Assembly: GCA_001313365.1 (NCBI GenBank)
Contig: BBFS01000003.1
Location: 62,001-126,000 of the forward strand
Origin: Paenarthrobacter nitroguajacolicus JCM 14115
Lineage (GTDB): Bacteria; Actinomycetota; Actinomycetes; Actinomycetales; Micrococcaceae
DNA: 64,000 nucleotides
Reading direction: 5' to 3'
Shown here: positions 9,436 through 18,666 of the stretch, in pieces
Layout: each line of letters begins with the position of its first letter
How positions within the stretch are numbered: the stretch's first letter is position 1
Position numbers and translations under genes: made by a program
Notes under the pieces: generated by a model
Database searches by the model: none
What the model saw: only the letters and a program-made list of their open reading frames with translations
Told to the model about the DNA's origin: nothing

Positions 9436-10003
9436 ATGACTACGACTATTACCCAGGACCGCCACAGCGAAGTGGTGGACGCGATCGTGCGCCTGGCCCC
9501 CCCGACGGCGTCGCGTACGTCCCCTCCGCGTCCATCGCCCCCCCGATCATCAACGGCGTCCTGAACGCCCAAAGCAACGGGGGACCTGCCCCCCCTGGTC
9601 TACCCCCCCGTCTCCCGCGAAGAAGAAGCCATCGGCGTCGTCGGCGCTTACCCGTTCGCCGGGAAATTCGGGGGTCATCATCATGCAGGACAACGGCTTC
9701 GGCAATGCACTGACCGCGTTGACGACCTTCGCCGTGTCCTACCACCTGCCCCTGCTCATCGTCGCGAACACCCGCGGCGGGCTCGGCGAGTACAACTCCA
9801 TGATCCACACCATCTCCGCACCCGTCCCCCGCCCTGCTGGCCTCCACCAACATCCCCGTGTTCCAGGTAGACCGACGCAACACCGCCCAGGACTGGGGGG
9901 GCGCGACCGTCGCCGAAGCCGGCAACCACGCCCGCATGACCTACCGACCCGTCGTGGTCTCATGGAATTCTTCGACCCCAAAGACGCAAAGGCAAAAGCA
10001 TGA
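9436..10003 (+). CDS. ThDP-dependent decarboxylase alpha subunit (sulfopyruvate decarboxylase ComD-like), frameshifted
   Basis: About 180 residues, matching the N-terminal (PYR) half of a split thiamine-diphosphate decarboxylase. The frame starts TTTITQDRHSEVVDAIVRLAP. It continues DGVAYVPSASIAPIINGVLNA and SREEEAIGVVGAYPFAGK, with the cofactor-activating Glu, then VIMQDNGFGNALTALTTFA and LPLLIVANTRGGLGEYN. It ends RPVVV-LMEFFDPKDAKAKA. Several C-run indels break it between 9495 and 9955. Its stop overlaps the next start (ATGA). Known split enzymes of this size are sulfopyruvate decarboxylase ComDE and relatives of phosphonopyruvate decarboxylase. The exact 2-oxo acid is inferred from context only. 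Confidence 0.8.
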
Positions 10004-10589
10004 AACGCATCGAAGCCCTCCGGGCCATTGTCGAGACCACCGCCGAGGTCCCCCGTGATCGCGACCTGCGCCGCGACCTCCCGCGAACTGGCCTCCGTCG
10101 CCGACCGCCCCAACCACCTCTACCTCCTGGACGCCATGGGCCTGGCCATCTCCGTCGGCACCGGCATCGCCCAAGCCATCAAAAACACCCCCCGTCACCC
10201 GCGCCGTGGTCATCGAAGGCGACGGATCCCTGTTGATGAACCCCCGGCTCGGCAATCACCGCCGGCTACCTCGCCCCCCGAAAACCTCGTCATCATCCTC
10301 CTCGACAACGGCGTCTACGCGTCCACGGCGTCCATCCCCACCCAGGCCGTCACCATCGACCTCGGACGCTTCGCCGAATCCGTTGACCTGAAGGTCCTCC
10401 GGGCTGAGAACACCGAAGAACTGTCCCTCGCCCTGAAACAAACCCTCACCGAAGACGGACCCTGGTTCATCCACACCCGCACCGAACCCGGAAACGAACC
10501 AGACACCAAACTCCTCCTCATCGACCCCGTCACCCACGGCAACCGCTTCCAAAACTGGCTCACCCCCACAACTCACCGAGTCAAAGTAG
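10000..10589 (+). CDS. ThDP-dependent decarboxylase beta subunit (sulfopyruvate decarboxylase ComE-like), frameshifted
   Basis: The C-terminal (PP) half of the split decarboxylase, about 190 residues. It reads MKRIEALRAIVETTAEVP, VIATCAATSRELASVADRP and FYLLDAMGLA-like LYLLDAMGLAISVGTGIAQ. The ThDP-binding motif GDGSLLMNPG...ENLVIILLDNG follows (GDG, then Asn about 25 residues on). The rest is LKVLRAENTEELSLAL and QLTESK-stop at 10587-10589, reached by a frame change in the final codons. C-run indels occur near 10055, 10190, 10245 and 10275. It overlaps the alpha subunit by four bases, as expected for a fixed-ratio complex. Confidence 0.82.
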
Positions 10590-10605
10590 CAACAATCAAT
10601 CTCTT

Positions 10606-10627
10606 GCCGGGCCCGAGCGGGCCCGGC
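10606..10627. terminator. Perfect 10-bp GC hairpin after the decarboxylase genes
   Basis: GCCGGGCCCG, two loop bases, then CGGGCCCGGC. There is no T run. It may attenuate or stabilise the message before the dehydrogenase gene 32 bases on. Confidence 0.45.
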
Positions 10628-10659
10628 AGTGCCCATCTGCTGAAAGCACGAGAACTTCA

Positions 10660-12146
10660 ATGGAAATGACCACAACTGCTTCCGCTCCCCCCGCTTGGAT
10701 TTCCGGAGAAGCTTATGCCCATCGGCGGCTCATGGATCGCCTCGAGCAACGCTGCATCGCTCACAGTCGCCAACCCGGCAACTGGGGAAACCCATCGCGG
10801 AAGTTCCCTCTGCAACGGTTCAAGACGGCATGTCTGCTGTCGATGCCGCGGTCGACGCACAGCCTGCCTGGGCTGCGACCCCTGCCCGGGAACGCGCCGA
10901 CATCCTCTTTCGCACCTACGAAGGAATCCTGGCTCGTCGCGACGAGTTCGCGGCACTGATCACCGCGGAAATGGGTAAGCCTCTCCCGGAAGCCCAGACT
11001 GAAGTCGATTACGGTGCCGGGTTTTTCCGCTGGTTCGCCGAATCCGCCGGTCGGATACACACCGAAGGCCAGTTCGGCGTCGAACCCGGAGGCAATTACC
11101 AGATCGCCGTCTCCAAACGCCCCGTGGGACCGTCCCTGCTGATCACGCCTTGGAACTTCCCGCTCGCCATGGGCGCACGGAAGATCGCCCCGGCCCTCGC
11201 CGCAGGGTGTACAACGATTCTTAAGCCCGCCGAGCTGACCCCCTTGACTTCGCTATTACTGGCCCGGGTTCTCGAAGAAGCAGGCGCCCCCTGCCGGTGT
11301 TGTCAACGTCATCACCACCTCCAATTCCCGCGACGTTATCGCCGCAATTATGAAGGACTCACGAGTCCGGAAGATCTCCTTTACCGGATCGACACAGGTT
11401 GGGCGTGCGCTCTTGGCCCAAGCAGCCGAGAACGTCATGAACACGTCCATGGAGCTCGGGGGCAACGCTCCCCCCCTGATCGTGTTCGATGACGCCGACC
11501 TTGAGCAGGCTGTCGAAGGCGCCATGCTCGCCAAACTCCGCAACGGCGGCCAATCCTGCGTCGGCGCCAACCGCATCTATGTGCAAAGTGGCATTGCGGC
11601 CGAATTCACCGCCCGCTTCACCGAGCGGATGGCTGCTGCTCGTCTCGGCGACGGCGCACACCCCCCCGACACGGACCTGGGTCCGCTTGTGGATGCAAAA
11701 CAAGTAAAGACGGTGGCTGCATTGGTTGCCGACGCATCGCCAAGGGCGCCGTTTGCCTGACGGGCGGAACTATTCCCGAGGGCGATGGTTCTTACTACCC
11801 GGCGACGGTCCTGACTAACATCCCAACAAACGCAGACATCCGCACCGAGGAAATCTTCGGTCCCGTCGCAGCAATATACGAGTTCGCTACTGAAGCCGAA
11901 GCCATTCACGAAGCCAACAACACCCCCCGTACGGACTGGCCTCCTACGTCTTCACGGAGAACCTCGCCCGTGCGCTGCGTGTCGCAAACGCCATAGATGC
12001 CGGAATGACCGGGATCAACCGGGGGTCTCGTCTCCAACCCGTCCGCACCCTTCGGAGGGACCAATGCCTCCGGCCTGGGGCGCGAAGGTGGAACCGAAGG
12101 CCTCGAGGCCTACCAAGAAACCAAATACACCGGGATTCAGCTTTAG
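10660..12146 (+). CDS. Succinate-semialdehyde-type aldehyde dehydrogenase, frameshifted
   Basis: An NAD(P)-dependent semialdehyde dehydrogenase of about 490 residues, close in pattern to GabD-like enzymes. Readable parts include [10 protein letters not shown] (after one indel), [57 protein letters not shown] and [11 protein letters not shown]. The catalytic Glu is in MELGGNAP and the catalytic Cys in [14 protein letters not shown]. The C-terminus reads [16 protein letters not shown] and YTGIQL-stop. Breaks occur near 10720, 10800, 11285, 11740, 11925 and 12025. As the last enzyme of the aminotransferase-decarboxylase operon it would oxidise a semialdehyde. Sulfoacetaldehyde or succinate semialdehyde are the natural candidates. 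Confidence 0.9.
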
Positions 12147-12192
12147 CCGGATGGAAGTCGCTCAGGTCGACCAGGAATATGGGGGCTGATCC

Positions 12193-12496
12193 ATGCAGAC
12201 GGTGATGATTTTCCTGGGGGGGATAGGTGCGGGTGTCGCTTCGGTGGTCCTGTCCGTTCCGTCTCTCCGTCGTCGTACTAGTGCCGCAGAGTCGCTGTCT
12301 GTGGCAGCAACCGGGGGCCGTGATATCCGGTTTACTGGCGTTGGCTTTTTGTGGTGACGACCTGGCCGGTCCTGTGAGTGCGCTCAATCTATTGGCGTCG
12401 GCGACCGGTGCCACAGCATTGCTGGGCTTAACGCTCACGTCAGGGCGGACAGGTACCCCTCGTCACCAGCGCGACCAACTGCACGGGCACGACTAA
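12193..12496 (+). CDS. Small membrane protein of unknown family, frameshifted
   Basis: I do not recognise this gene. Frame one starts MQTVMIFLGGIGAGVASVVL, a clear membrane helix, and runs through PSLRRRTSAAESLSVAATG. If the G5 at about 12315 is read as G4, it continues in the second frame as AVISGLLALAFCGDDLAG and ALNLLASATGATALLGLTL, two more hydrophobic stretches, and ends RTGTPRHQRDQLHGHD-stop. The restored protein has about 100 residues and two or three helices. It follows the semialdehyde dehydrogenase by 46 bases on the same strand. A transport role for the pathway product (for example an exporter accessory) is possible, but nothing in the sequence proves it. Confidence 0.5.
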
Positions 12497-12506
12497 CTGC
12501 ACAGGG

Positions 12507-12540
12507 AAGGGGGGGCCGTTCCAAGGAACGGCACCTTCTC
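12507..12540. terminator. Hairpin between convergent genes
   Basis: GCCGTTCC, loop AA, GGAACGGC, extended by GAAGG on the left and CCTTC on the right. It separates the end of the small membrane protein gene (+) from the end of the SDR gene (-). Confidence 0.55.
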
Positions 12541-12553
12541 CGTGCGTCTGATG

Positions 12554-13297
12554 TCACCAATTCTGGCGAGTTGGGGAGATCACCAAATCGTTGACGGTGG
12601 TATTTGCTGGTTGGTTAAGGACATAAACCACGGCGTCGGCCACGGCCTCCGGCGTAATGGCTAGCGCATTGAGCTCTTTGGCTGCTGCGCGTCCAGCAGG
12701 GTCGCCCACTTTGTCAGCCCACCCGGTGTCTATGACTCCGGGGCTGATAGTGCTGGCCTGAATACCGTGTTGTACTCCGAGTTCCTTGCGCATGCTCTCC
12801 GTGATGGCTCGTACGAAGAACTTGGTTGCGCTGTATACCCCCCCGGCAGATTCGCCGATCTGGTGTCCCGCAACAGACGCCATGTTCAAGATGTAGCCTG
12901 ATTGACGCTCCAGCATGATGGGCAGGACAGCCTGGATACCGTTGAGATACCCCCGGATGTTCGTATCGATCATCGGCCCCAGTCGTTGACGGCCAAATCC
13001 TTCCAGGCGGAGAACAACATGAGGCCCGCGTTGTTGACCAAGATGTCGACGCCGCCAAAGGTCTCGACAGCATAATGGGCCAGGGCGTCCATATCTGCAG
13101 AATCCGTAACGTCGGCGATACGCGCTGCCGCGGTTCCGCCTGAGGCACGAATCTCCCCGACGAGGCGTCGAGGCGATCCTGGTCCCGGGCAGCGAGCACC
13201 AGTTTCGCGCCATGTGCTGCCAAGCCTTGGCTGCTGCGGCACCGATGCCTGATGATGCGCCGGTGATGATGATGGTCTTGTTATGCAAGTGATTCAT
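12554..13297 (-). CDS. Short-chain dehydrogenase/reductase, frameshifted
   Basis: A classical SDR of about 245 residues. It has the NAD(P) loop IIITGASSGIGAAAAKA, ILVNNAGLMLFSAWKDL, the catalytic Ser in YILNMASVAGHQIGESAG, the Tyr-Lys pair in VYSATKFFVRAITESMRKE and SPGVIDTGWADKVG. It ends NDLVISPTRQNW-stop. Breaks occur near 13165, 13210 and 12970, where the middle sits in other frames. ATG 13297 lies 12 bases after the stop of the old-yellow-enzyme gene, so the two form an operon. Related proteins reduce carbonyl or quinone compounds. The substrate is unknown. Confidence 0.9.
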   Translation of the reverse strand: MNHLHNKTIIITGASSGIGAAAAKAWQHMARNWCSLPGTRIASTPRRGDSCLRRNRGSAYRRRYGFCRYGRPGPLCCRDLWRRRHLGQQRGPHVVLRLEGFGRQRLGPMIDTNIRGYLNGIQAVLPIMLERQSGYILNMASVAGHQIGESAGGVYSATKFFVRAITESMRKELGVQHGIQASTISPGVIDTGWADKVGDPAGRAAAKELNALAITPEAVADAVVYVLNQPANTTVNDLVISPTRQNW

Positions 13298-13309
13298 GAA
13301 GAGACCTTC

Positions 13310-14430
13310 CTATTTCTTGCGACGTTGTACGGCGTAGCCATATTGTGCGGGCCACTGGGGTTCGATGCCGAGCTCACTGGCAGCCTGCTGCGGCCAGTAC
13401 GGGTTGCGGAGCAGCTCGCGGCCAAGGAATACGGCATCTGCTTGTCCGGTTTTCAGGATGTCCTCAGCCTGGTGGCGTCGGTGATAAGTCCCACAGCACC
13501 GGTAGCAATTCCAGCTTGGTCGCGTGCTTGCCCCCGCAAAGGGAACTTGATAATTGGGGCGGGCAGGAATCTTGGCATCCCGAACGATGCCTCCGGTGGA
13601 AACGTCAAGGAAGTCGACCCCCGTGCGCCTGTAGTTCTTTGGCCAGACGGACGGTGTCGTCTGCGGTCCAACCATCGCGGGGGATCATCGTCGTTCTCGC
13701 TTAGCCAGTCGGTGGCTGAGGTACGGAAGAAGACCGGGAGATCCTGGGGCCAAACTGTCCTGACGGCGTCCACTACCTCGAGCGCAAAACGCATCCTGTT
13801 TTCGAAGCTTCCGCCATAGGCATCCGTGCGCTTGTTGGACGCCGGAGATAAGAATGAGTGGATCAGGTATCCATGAGCACCGTGAACCTCGACAACCTCA
13901 AAGCCCGCTTTGAGGGCTCGCTTTGCAGATTCGGCGAAGTCGGTGACGAGCTGCTTGATTTCGGCGACGGACAGCTCCGTTGGCAGCGACAGTCCCTGGA
14001 AGGCTTCCTGGCTGGGGGGGCCCACCGCAGTCCAGCCGCCGTCGCGTTCGTCCAAGTAGCCGTCAGAAATCCAGGGCTTGTCAACGGACGCCTTTCGCCC
14101 CGCGTGGGCCAACTGGATAGCGGGCACTGACCCATAAGACCGGATTGCTGCTGCTATACGGCCAAAGGACTCTTCTTGCTCGTCATTCCACAGCCCCAGA
14201 TCCCACTGGCTGATGCGCCCGTCCGGCCGGACACCGGTAGCTTCGACCATGACCAGGCCGGCACCGCCTGCCGCACGACTGGCCAAATGGGTCAAATGGA
14301 AATCCGTGGGGGGGACGCCCGTTTCCGGGCCATCGGCAGCGGCCGAGTACATGCACATCGGGGACATCCAAACCCGGTTCGGAATTGTTAGATCCCGCAG
14401 CTTAAGGGGGGGAGCGAAAAGGCTACTCAA
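13310..14430 (-). CDS. NADH:flavin oxidoreductase, old yellow enzyme family (YqjM-like), frameshifted
   Basis: An FMN-dependent ene-reductase of about 370 residues. The N-terminus LFAPPLKLRDLTIPNRVW leads to MSPMCMYSA with the YqjM-type flavin-tuning Cys. Then come GLVMVEATGVRPDGRIS, IQLAHAGRKASV, the His pair region VVEVHGAHGYLIHSFLSP, RTDAYGGSFENRMRFALEV, DFLDVSTGGIV and DAVFLGRELLRNPYWP. The end is YGYAVQRRKK-stop. Breaks occur near 13675, 13540 and 13480. A TTG at 14430 with AAGGAGATTTCC upstream is the best start. It is divergent from an ArsR-type regulator and followed by an SDR. The locus looks like an electrophile or enone detoxification unit. Confidence 0.92.
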
Positions 14431-14495
14431 GGAAATCTCCTTCTTGGTTCTGTGTGGGGGGGACGGCAGCCAGCGTTGTTCGCAAGCCGACCTAA

Positions 14496-14547
14496 GTACG
14501 ATAAGCCTCGTAGTATGCATATTGTCAAACTACGATGGGTGTCGTAC
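14496..14547. promoter_or_regulatory. Symmetric nested operator between OYE and ArsR genes
   Basis: Four elements are placed symmetrically about one centre: GTACGA (14496-14501), TCGTAGT (14508-14514), ACTACGA (14529-14535) and TCGTAC (14542-14547). Both side gaps are 6 bases and the central gap is 14. The inner half-site matches the palindrome at 3398-3408 beside the paralogous ArsR gene. Confidence 0.65.
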
Positions 14548-14576
14548 CTTTGATGATGACCGACGAAAGGGACACC

Positions 14577-14943
14577 ATGCGCTCTGCCATAGCTACATCC
14601 GAGGCGCGCCTATTGGATCACCCCCGAGCCTGAAGAGATTCGACTCGAGGCAGTTCTGCACGCGCTATCTGATCCCATCCGCCTGAAAATTGTCGGGGAC
14701 CTGGCCATGGGGCACGATGACATGGCATGCATCGCATTTGAGCTGCCCGTGAGCAAATCCACGTCGACGCACCACTTCCGCGTACTTCGGGAGGCAGGCA
14801 TCATTCGACAGCACTACCGGGGAACATCCCGTGTCAGCAAACTACGCAACGACGACCTTCAGGCGAGATTCCCGGGACTGCTGGATGCGGTACTGTTGTC
14901 GTCGGCGGGCGCGTCAACAACGACGGAACGCACCGGGAATTGA
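14577..14943 (+). CDS. ArsR-family regulator, paralogue of the 3463 gene, frameshifted
   Basis: A winged-helix repressor of about 120 residues. The start MRSAIATSEARLLDHP reads from ATG 14577. The C5 at about 14622 must be C4 to continue EPEEIRLEAVLHALSDP and IRLKIVGDLAMGHDDMA. The recognition region SKSTSTHHFRVLREAGII is identical to that of the 3463 gene. The C-terminus is ARFPGLLDAVLLSSAGAS. No metal-site cysteines are seen. It is divergent from the old-yellow-enzyme operon, with a nested palindrome in between, so it probably represses that operon and itself in response to an electrophile or oxidant. The signal is inferred. Confidence 0.87.
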
Positions 14944-15039
14944 CATTCCGGACGGTCATTTGGGTTTTGAAGTGCGCTACTGAGAAGACCGGTGCCTACT
15001 CCCCCCCGCGAAGCGGGAACTGACAGTGCCCGGAAAGAA

Positions 15040-15758
15040 CTAACTTGCCCCCCCACGGCCGAGTGCCCGCTGGGCGCACCTTCGGCATCCGTAGTGGTGA
15101 AACTGGCAAGCGCAATATCACCGGCATTCCTAACGTGGGCACGGCACAGCCTGCTGGCTTCATCAGCATCTCGGCTACGGACCGCCTGAACGATCTCGTC
15201 CAACTCGGCCACCGTCTGGTCAAACCGACCCGGGGAGACAGGGTCATCCTACGCAGCATGGTTACACGATTGTTCAGCTGCTGGAGCATCTGCGCGAGCA
15301 CGTGGTTTCCGGACCCAGCCAAGAGAACTTCATAGAAGCCGTTCTTCGCCTGGAGTACGTTGATCTGATTGGACGCAATGTCCGACTCATGGAGAGTTCG
15401 AACAGAGGCTGCGAGTTTGTCGATTTCGGCGTCTGACGCTTGAGCGTGAAGCAATATGCGAGATGCCCTTCGATGAGCCCCCCTCGCCTCATAAATTTCA
15501 CGGGCGTCTTCTTCGGTGATCACGGCAACTGACGGGCCCTTGTGGACCACGTTGGTTATCAGCTTCGGCCTCCAATTGCTTCAGCGCTTCCCTCAGGAGT
15601 GTACGACTAACACCGAGCCTGTCGCAGAGGTCCCGTTCTATGAGTTTTTGCCCGGGCGTGAAGGCGCCGTACAAGATAGCGTCCCGCAGTGTATTTTCGG
15701 CCAGTTTCCGCAGCGACATGTCGTCGCGCTGCAGCCTCAAACCCAGTGGTGACTCCAT
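15040..15758 (-). CDS. GntR-family regulator (FCD subfamily), frameshifted
   Basis: A regulator of about 240 residues. The N-terminal winged helix reads LRKLAENTLRDAILYGAFTP, LIERDLCDRLGVSRTLLREAL and KQLEAE. The FCD part reads REIYEARG, SDAEIDKLAASVRTL, KNGFYEVLLAGSGNHVLAQM and VQAVRSRDADEASRLCRAHV, with the usual helical pattern. Breaks lie near 15565, 15475 and 15240. The natural end is VGAS-stop at 15040-15042 if the G7 near 15050 is G5. ATG 15758 has GGGAGGGGAGG upstream. It is divergent from the CUT2 transporter operon. A palindrome in the shared promoter also appears before the distant binding-protein gene, so it likely controls both. Confidence 0.86.
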
Positions 15759-16060
15759 GACAGCCTCCCCTCCCGTCGTGAACATGCCTTGACTTAGTAC
15801 TACGAGCATGGCCGGGGCGGCCATAATGACTGGCGATCGGATTGTCCGACACATCCTCGCATAACGTTCTCCTGGGTCAGGCTTCTCGCGACCCAAAGAG
15901 TCTATTGCCCTAACGACATCCCGCTCCTATACTCAAGCAAAGAGCTGTTTTGTATGACAAAAATGCATTGGGACAATCGTACTTGGCAGTTTCTCTGGTG
16001 TGATCTGCACTCCTTCCCGAGGAGGGGGATGGAGCAGCAACCGACCGTAAGGACAAAGTA
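15759..16060. other. Divergent promoter region (302 bases)
   Basis: No gene is visible in this gap between the GntR gene (-) and the sugar-transporter ATPase gene (+). Its one clear structure is the palindrome at 15948-15962. AAGGACAAAGTA before ATG 16061 is the ribosome site of the ATPase. Confidence 0.6.
15948..15962. promoter_or_regulatory. Candidate GntR operator
   Basis: TTTTGTATGACAAAA has six-base arms around ATG. A related pair, TTTGTATGA and TGTATGACAA, lies before the substrate-binding protein gene near 24.9 kb. Confidence 0.45.
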
Positions 16061-17670
16061 ATGGTCAATGAAGACCTGAACCTCGATTCGGCCCCCCCGA
16101 GAGCAATGGTGGCCGAGAATCACGAGACAGCAGTAGCAATCCAGGACGTGAAGAAGTCCTTCGGGGAGACCCAAGCCCTGCGAGGAGCAAGCTTCTCCGC
16201 GCGTGCTGGGGGAAATCCACGCGATTGTCGGTGAGAACGGCAGCGGGAAAAGCACGCTGGCAAAAATAATGTCCGGCATCGTTCTCCCAGACGAGGGATC
16301 CGTGGACATCCACGGTCACCACGTGTCGAGTCCCGCCGAAGCACTCAAGACAGGCGTCGCGACCGTATTCCAGGAAGTCCTCGTCGCAGAAGGCGCCAGT
16401 ATTTCGGACAACGTTTTCATCGGATCGCAGGGCGTATGGCGCTCCCGCATGTCCAGGAGCGAGCAGCACCGACGTGCAACCGATGTGCTGGAGCAGCTTA
16501 TGGGCCATTCCGTCGACGCCTCGGCATTGGTGGAAACCTGAGTCTGGCAGACCGGCAATGGGTCACCATTGCGCGCGCCCTTGTCCGTTCCCCGAGAGTA
16601 GTGATCTTCGATGAGTCCACCGCGGCGCTCGACCTATCGGGGGGGCCGCACGGCTTTACGCCCAAATGGAGCGGCTCCGTTCCGAAGGTGTCTGCGTCGT
16701 GATTGTTACTCACCGCATCGCTGAGCTCACGACCTTCGCCGACAGTGCAACGGTTCTGCGCGACGGAATTGACGTCGGGATCCTCAGAGGCAGCGAGATC
16801 ACCGAATCCCGCCTCATTGAACTCATGACCGGCGTCAAGGAGCGGAGCGGCCTGGCACCTCAATCCCGCAGGCTCTCCAAAGGCGGAACAGCAGATATCG
16901 TCCTTCAAGCCGCCGGCCTCGTGGCAACGCAGGGAGCACGGCCTTCGGACTTTGTGCTGCACAGTGGCGAGATCGTCGGCTTTGCCGGGCTGGACGGCCA
17001 AGGCCAGGCCGAGTTCCTCCAAACCCTCACAGGCGTTCGACAGGCGATCAACGGCGAAGTTACCGCTGTTGCCAGGACCGGCGCGGCGCACCCCATCAGC
17101 AACCTGGCAGAGGCTATAGCTGCGAACGTCTCCTACATTTCAGGAGATCGACGCAAGGAAGGAATTTTCCCGAATCTCAGCATTATCGAGAATTTTGGAA
17201 TGCCGTTATACCGTCATCACCGCCGTGCCGGCGTCATCGACAGGACTGCCATCTCCGCCCGCTTCGATGCCATGTCCAAAACCTTGAAGCTACGGGCAGG
17301 CGCACCGTCGAATCCCATCACCTCCCTCAGCGGCGGTAATCAGCAAAAGGTCCTCATCGGTCGGGAACTGGCTCAAGATCCGCAGGTTGTTGCCCTCAAC
17401 GATCCCGCAAGGGGAGTCGACATCAGCACAAAGCGTGAACTGTATGCCCAGTTGGAACATCTCGCCCTGGAAGGCGCCGGAATCATTTATCTCTCTACTG
17501 AGATCGATGAACTCATCGGGCTCTGCGACCGTGTGGCTGTTTTCCGCGACGGCGCACTCCTTGGTTGGGTTACGGGTGACAACATCACGTCCGACCGCAT
17601 TCTTGCCGGAATGTTCGGGCACCTTGAAGCAGACTTCGACGTCGAGAAAGCACTGGTGGAGCAGCAATGA
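16061..17670 (+). CDS. CUT2 sugar ABC transporter ATP-binding protein (RbsA/XylG-like), frameshifted
   Basis: A two-domain ATPase of about 530 residues. Domain 1 has KSFGETQALRGASFSARAG, Walker A GENGSGKST, Q-loop VATVFQEV, DRQWVTIARALVRSP and Walker B VVIFDESTAALD. Its signature motif is degenerate. Domain 2 has the modified Walker A region GLDGQGQAEFLQTLTG, SYISGDRRKEGIFPNLSI, the signature SLSGGNQQKVLIGREL and NDPARGVDIST, as in RbsA. Breaks occur near 16210, 16540 and 16640. The stop overlaps the first permease start (ATGA). It is the first gene of an ATPase, permease, permease, CMD operon. The matching binding protein is probably the one at 23.6-24.8 kb on the other strand. Confidence 0.92.
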
Positions 17671-18666
17671 AACAACAAAGCCGATTCGGCAGGTTCACCA
17701 GCAAATCTGCCTACGCATTCGCCGCGTGGGGGTTTGCTTGCCGTCCTTCTCATCGTGTGCGCAGTTCGCGCGCCTTACCTCTTCACCGCCAGCGGAATCG
17801 GAGGCTGCTCGTCTCGGCCGTACCTCTGGTCCTTGTGGTGATGGGAATTACCGTCACGGCCTTGGTGGGCAGCGGTGTTGATCTGTCCGCGGGTCCGCTG
17901 ATGATCTTCGTCAATGTCACCCTTGTCAAAGTCCTCTTCGACCAGCAGATAGGGTCACCCGTTGCTGTCATCGCATGGGCACTTGGCATTGGAGTCTTGA
18001 TACAAATCATCCAGGCCATCGTCATTACGGTCGCTCGCATCGAACCTGTGATCGTGACTCTGAGTGCATTCCTGGCACTGTCCGGGATCAACCTGGTCAT
18101 CCTTGCACAGCCGGGCGGACAAGCTCCGAGATGGCTCGCTGAATGGGGGGGATCCGGCAGGTCGATACTCGCCCCCCCAATGACGATAGTTCTGATCACG
18201 GCAATATTGGGTTGGTGGGCATTCACCAGGACCCAACTGTTCACGAACCTAAGGCTCGTCGGGTCGAACCAGCGCACCGCGTTCGTCAGCGGAGTACCCG
18301 TAACAATGATCCGCGTCGTCGCCCACGGTATTTCCGGGTTGCTGATTGGTGCGGGCGGCCTGGCCTACACCGGTCAAATAGCATCGGGAAACCCCCCCAC
18401 CCAAGGAGGCACCTACACACTCGCAGCGATCACGGCCTTGGTGCTTGGAGGCATCAGCCTTGCGGGTGGCCGAGGCGGCGTATTGGCTCCATTCCCGGGG
18501 CCATCGCCGTCACCCTTATCTCATTCACTCTGACCACGTTCTCGCTGGGGGTCATTGGCTTCATTCGTTGTGCAGCTCTCGTACGGCCTCATCCTGGTCG
18601 CAGCACTTCTGATCAGCGTGATAATCCCATCACTGTGGCGCAAGCGCCAGGAGGTAAAGGCATCAT
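17667..18666 (+). CDS. CUT2 sugar ABC transporter permease (RbsC-like), first copy, frameshifted
   Basis: An inner-membrane permease of about 330 residues. Readable segments include LAVLLIVCAVRAPYLFTASG, LVLVVMGITVTALVGSGVDL, the substrate-channel region GSGVDLSAGPLMIFV, TQLFTNLRLVGSNQRTA and ALVLGGISLAGGRGGVLGS (the EAA-like loop). It ends SLWRKRQEVKAS. Breaks lie near 17730, 18150, 18490 and 18565. The stop codon is missing: restoring one G after base 18666 would create TGA and, in overlap, ATG for the next permease (ATGA). It is cotranscribed with its ATPase. Confidence 0.88.
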
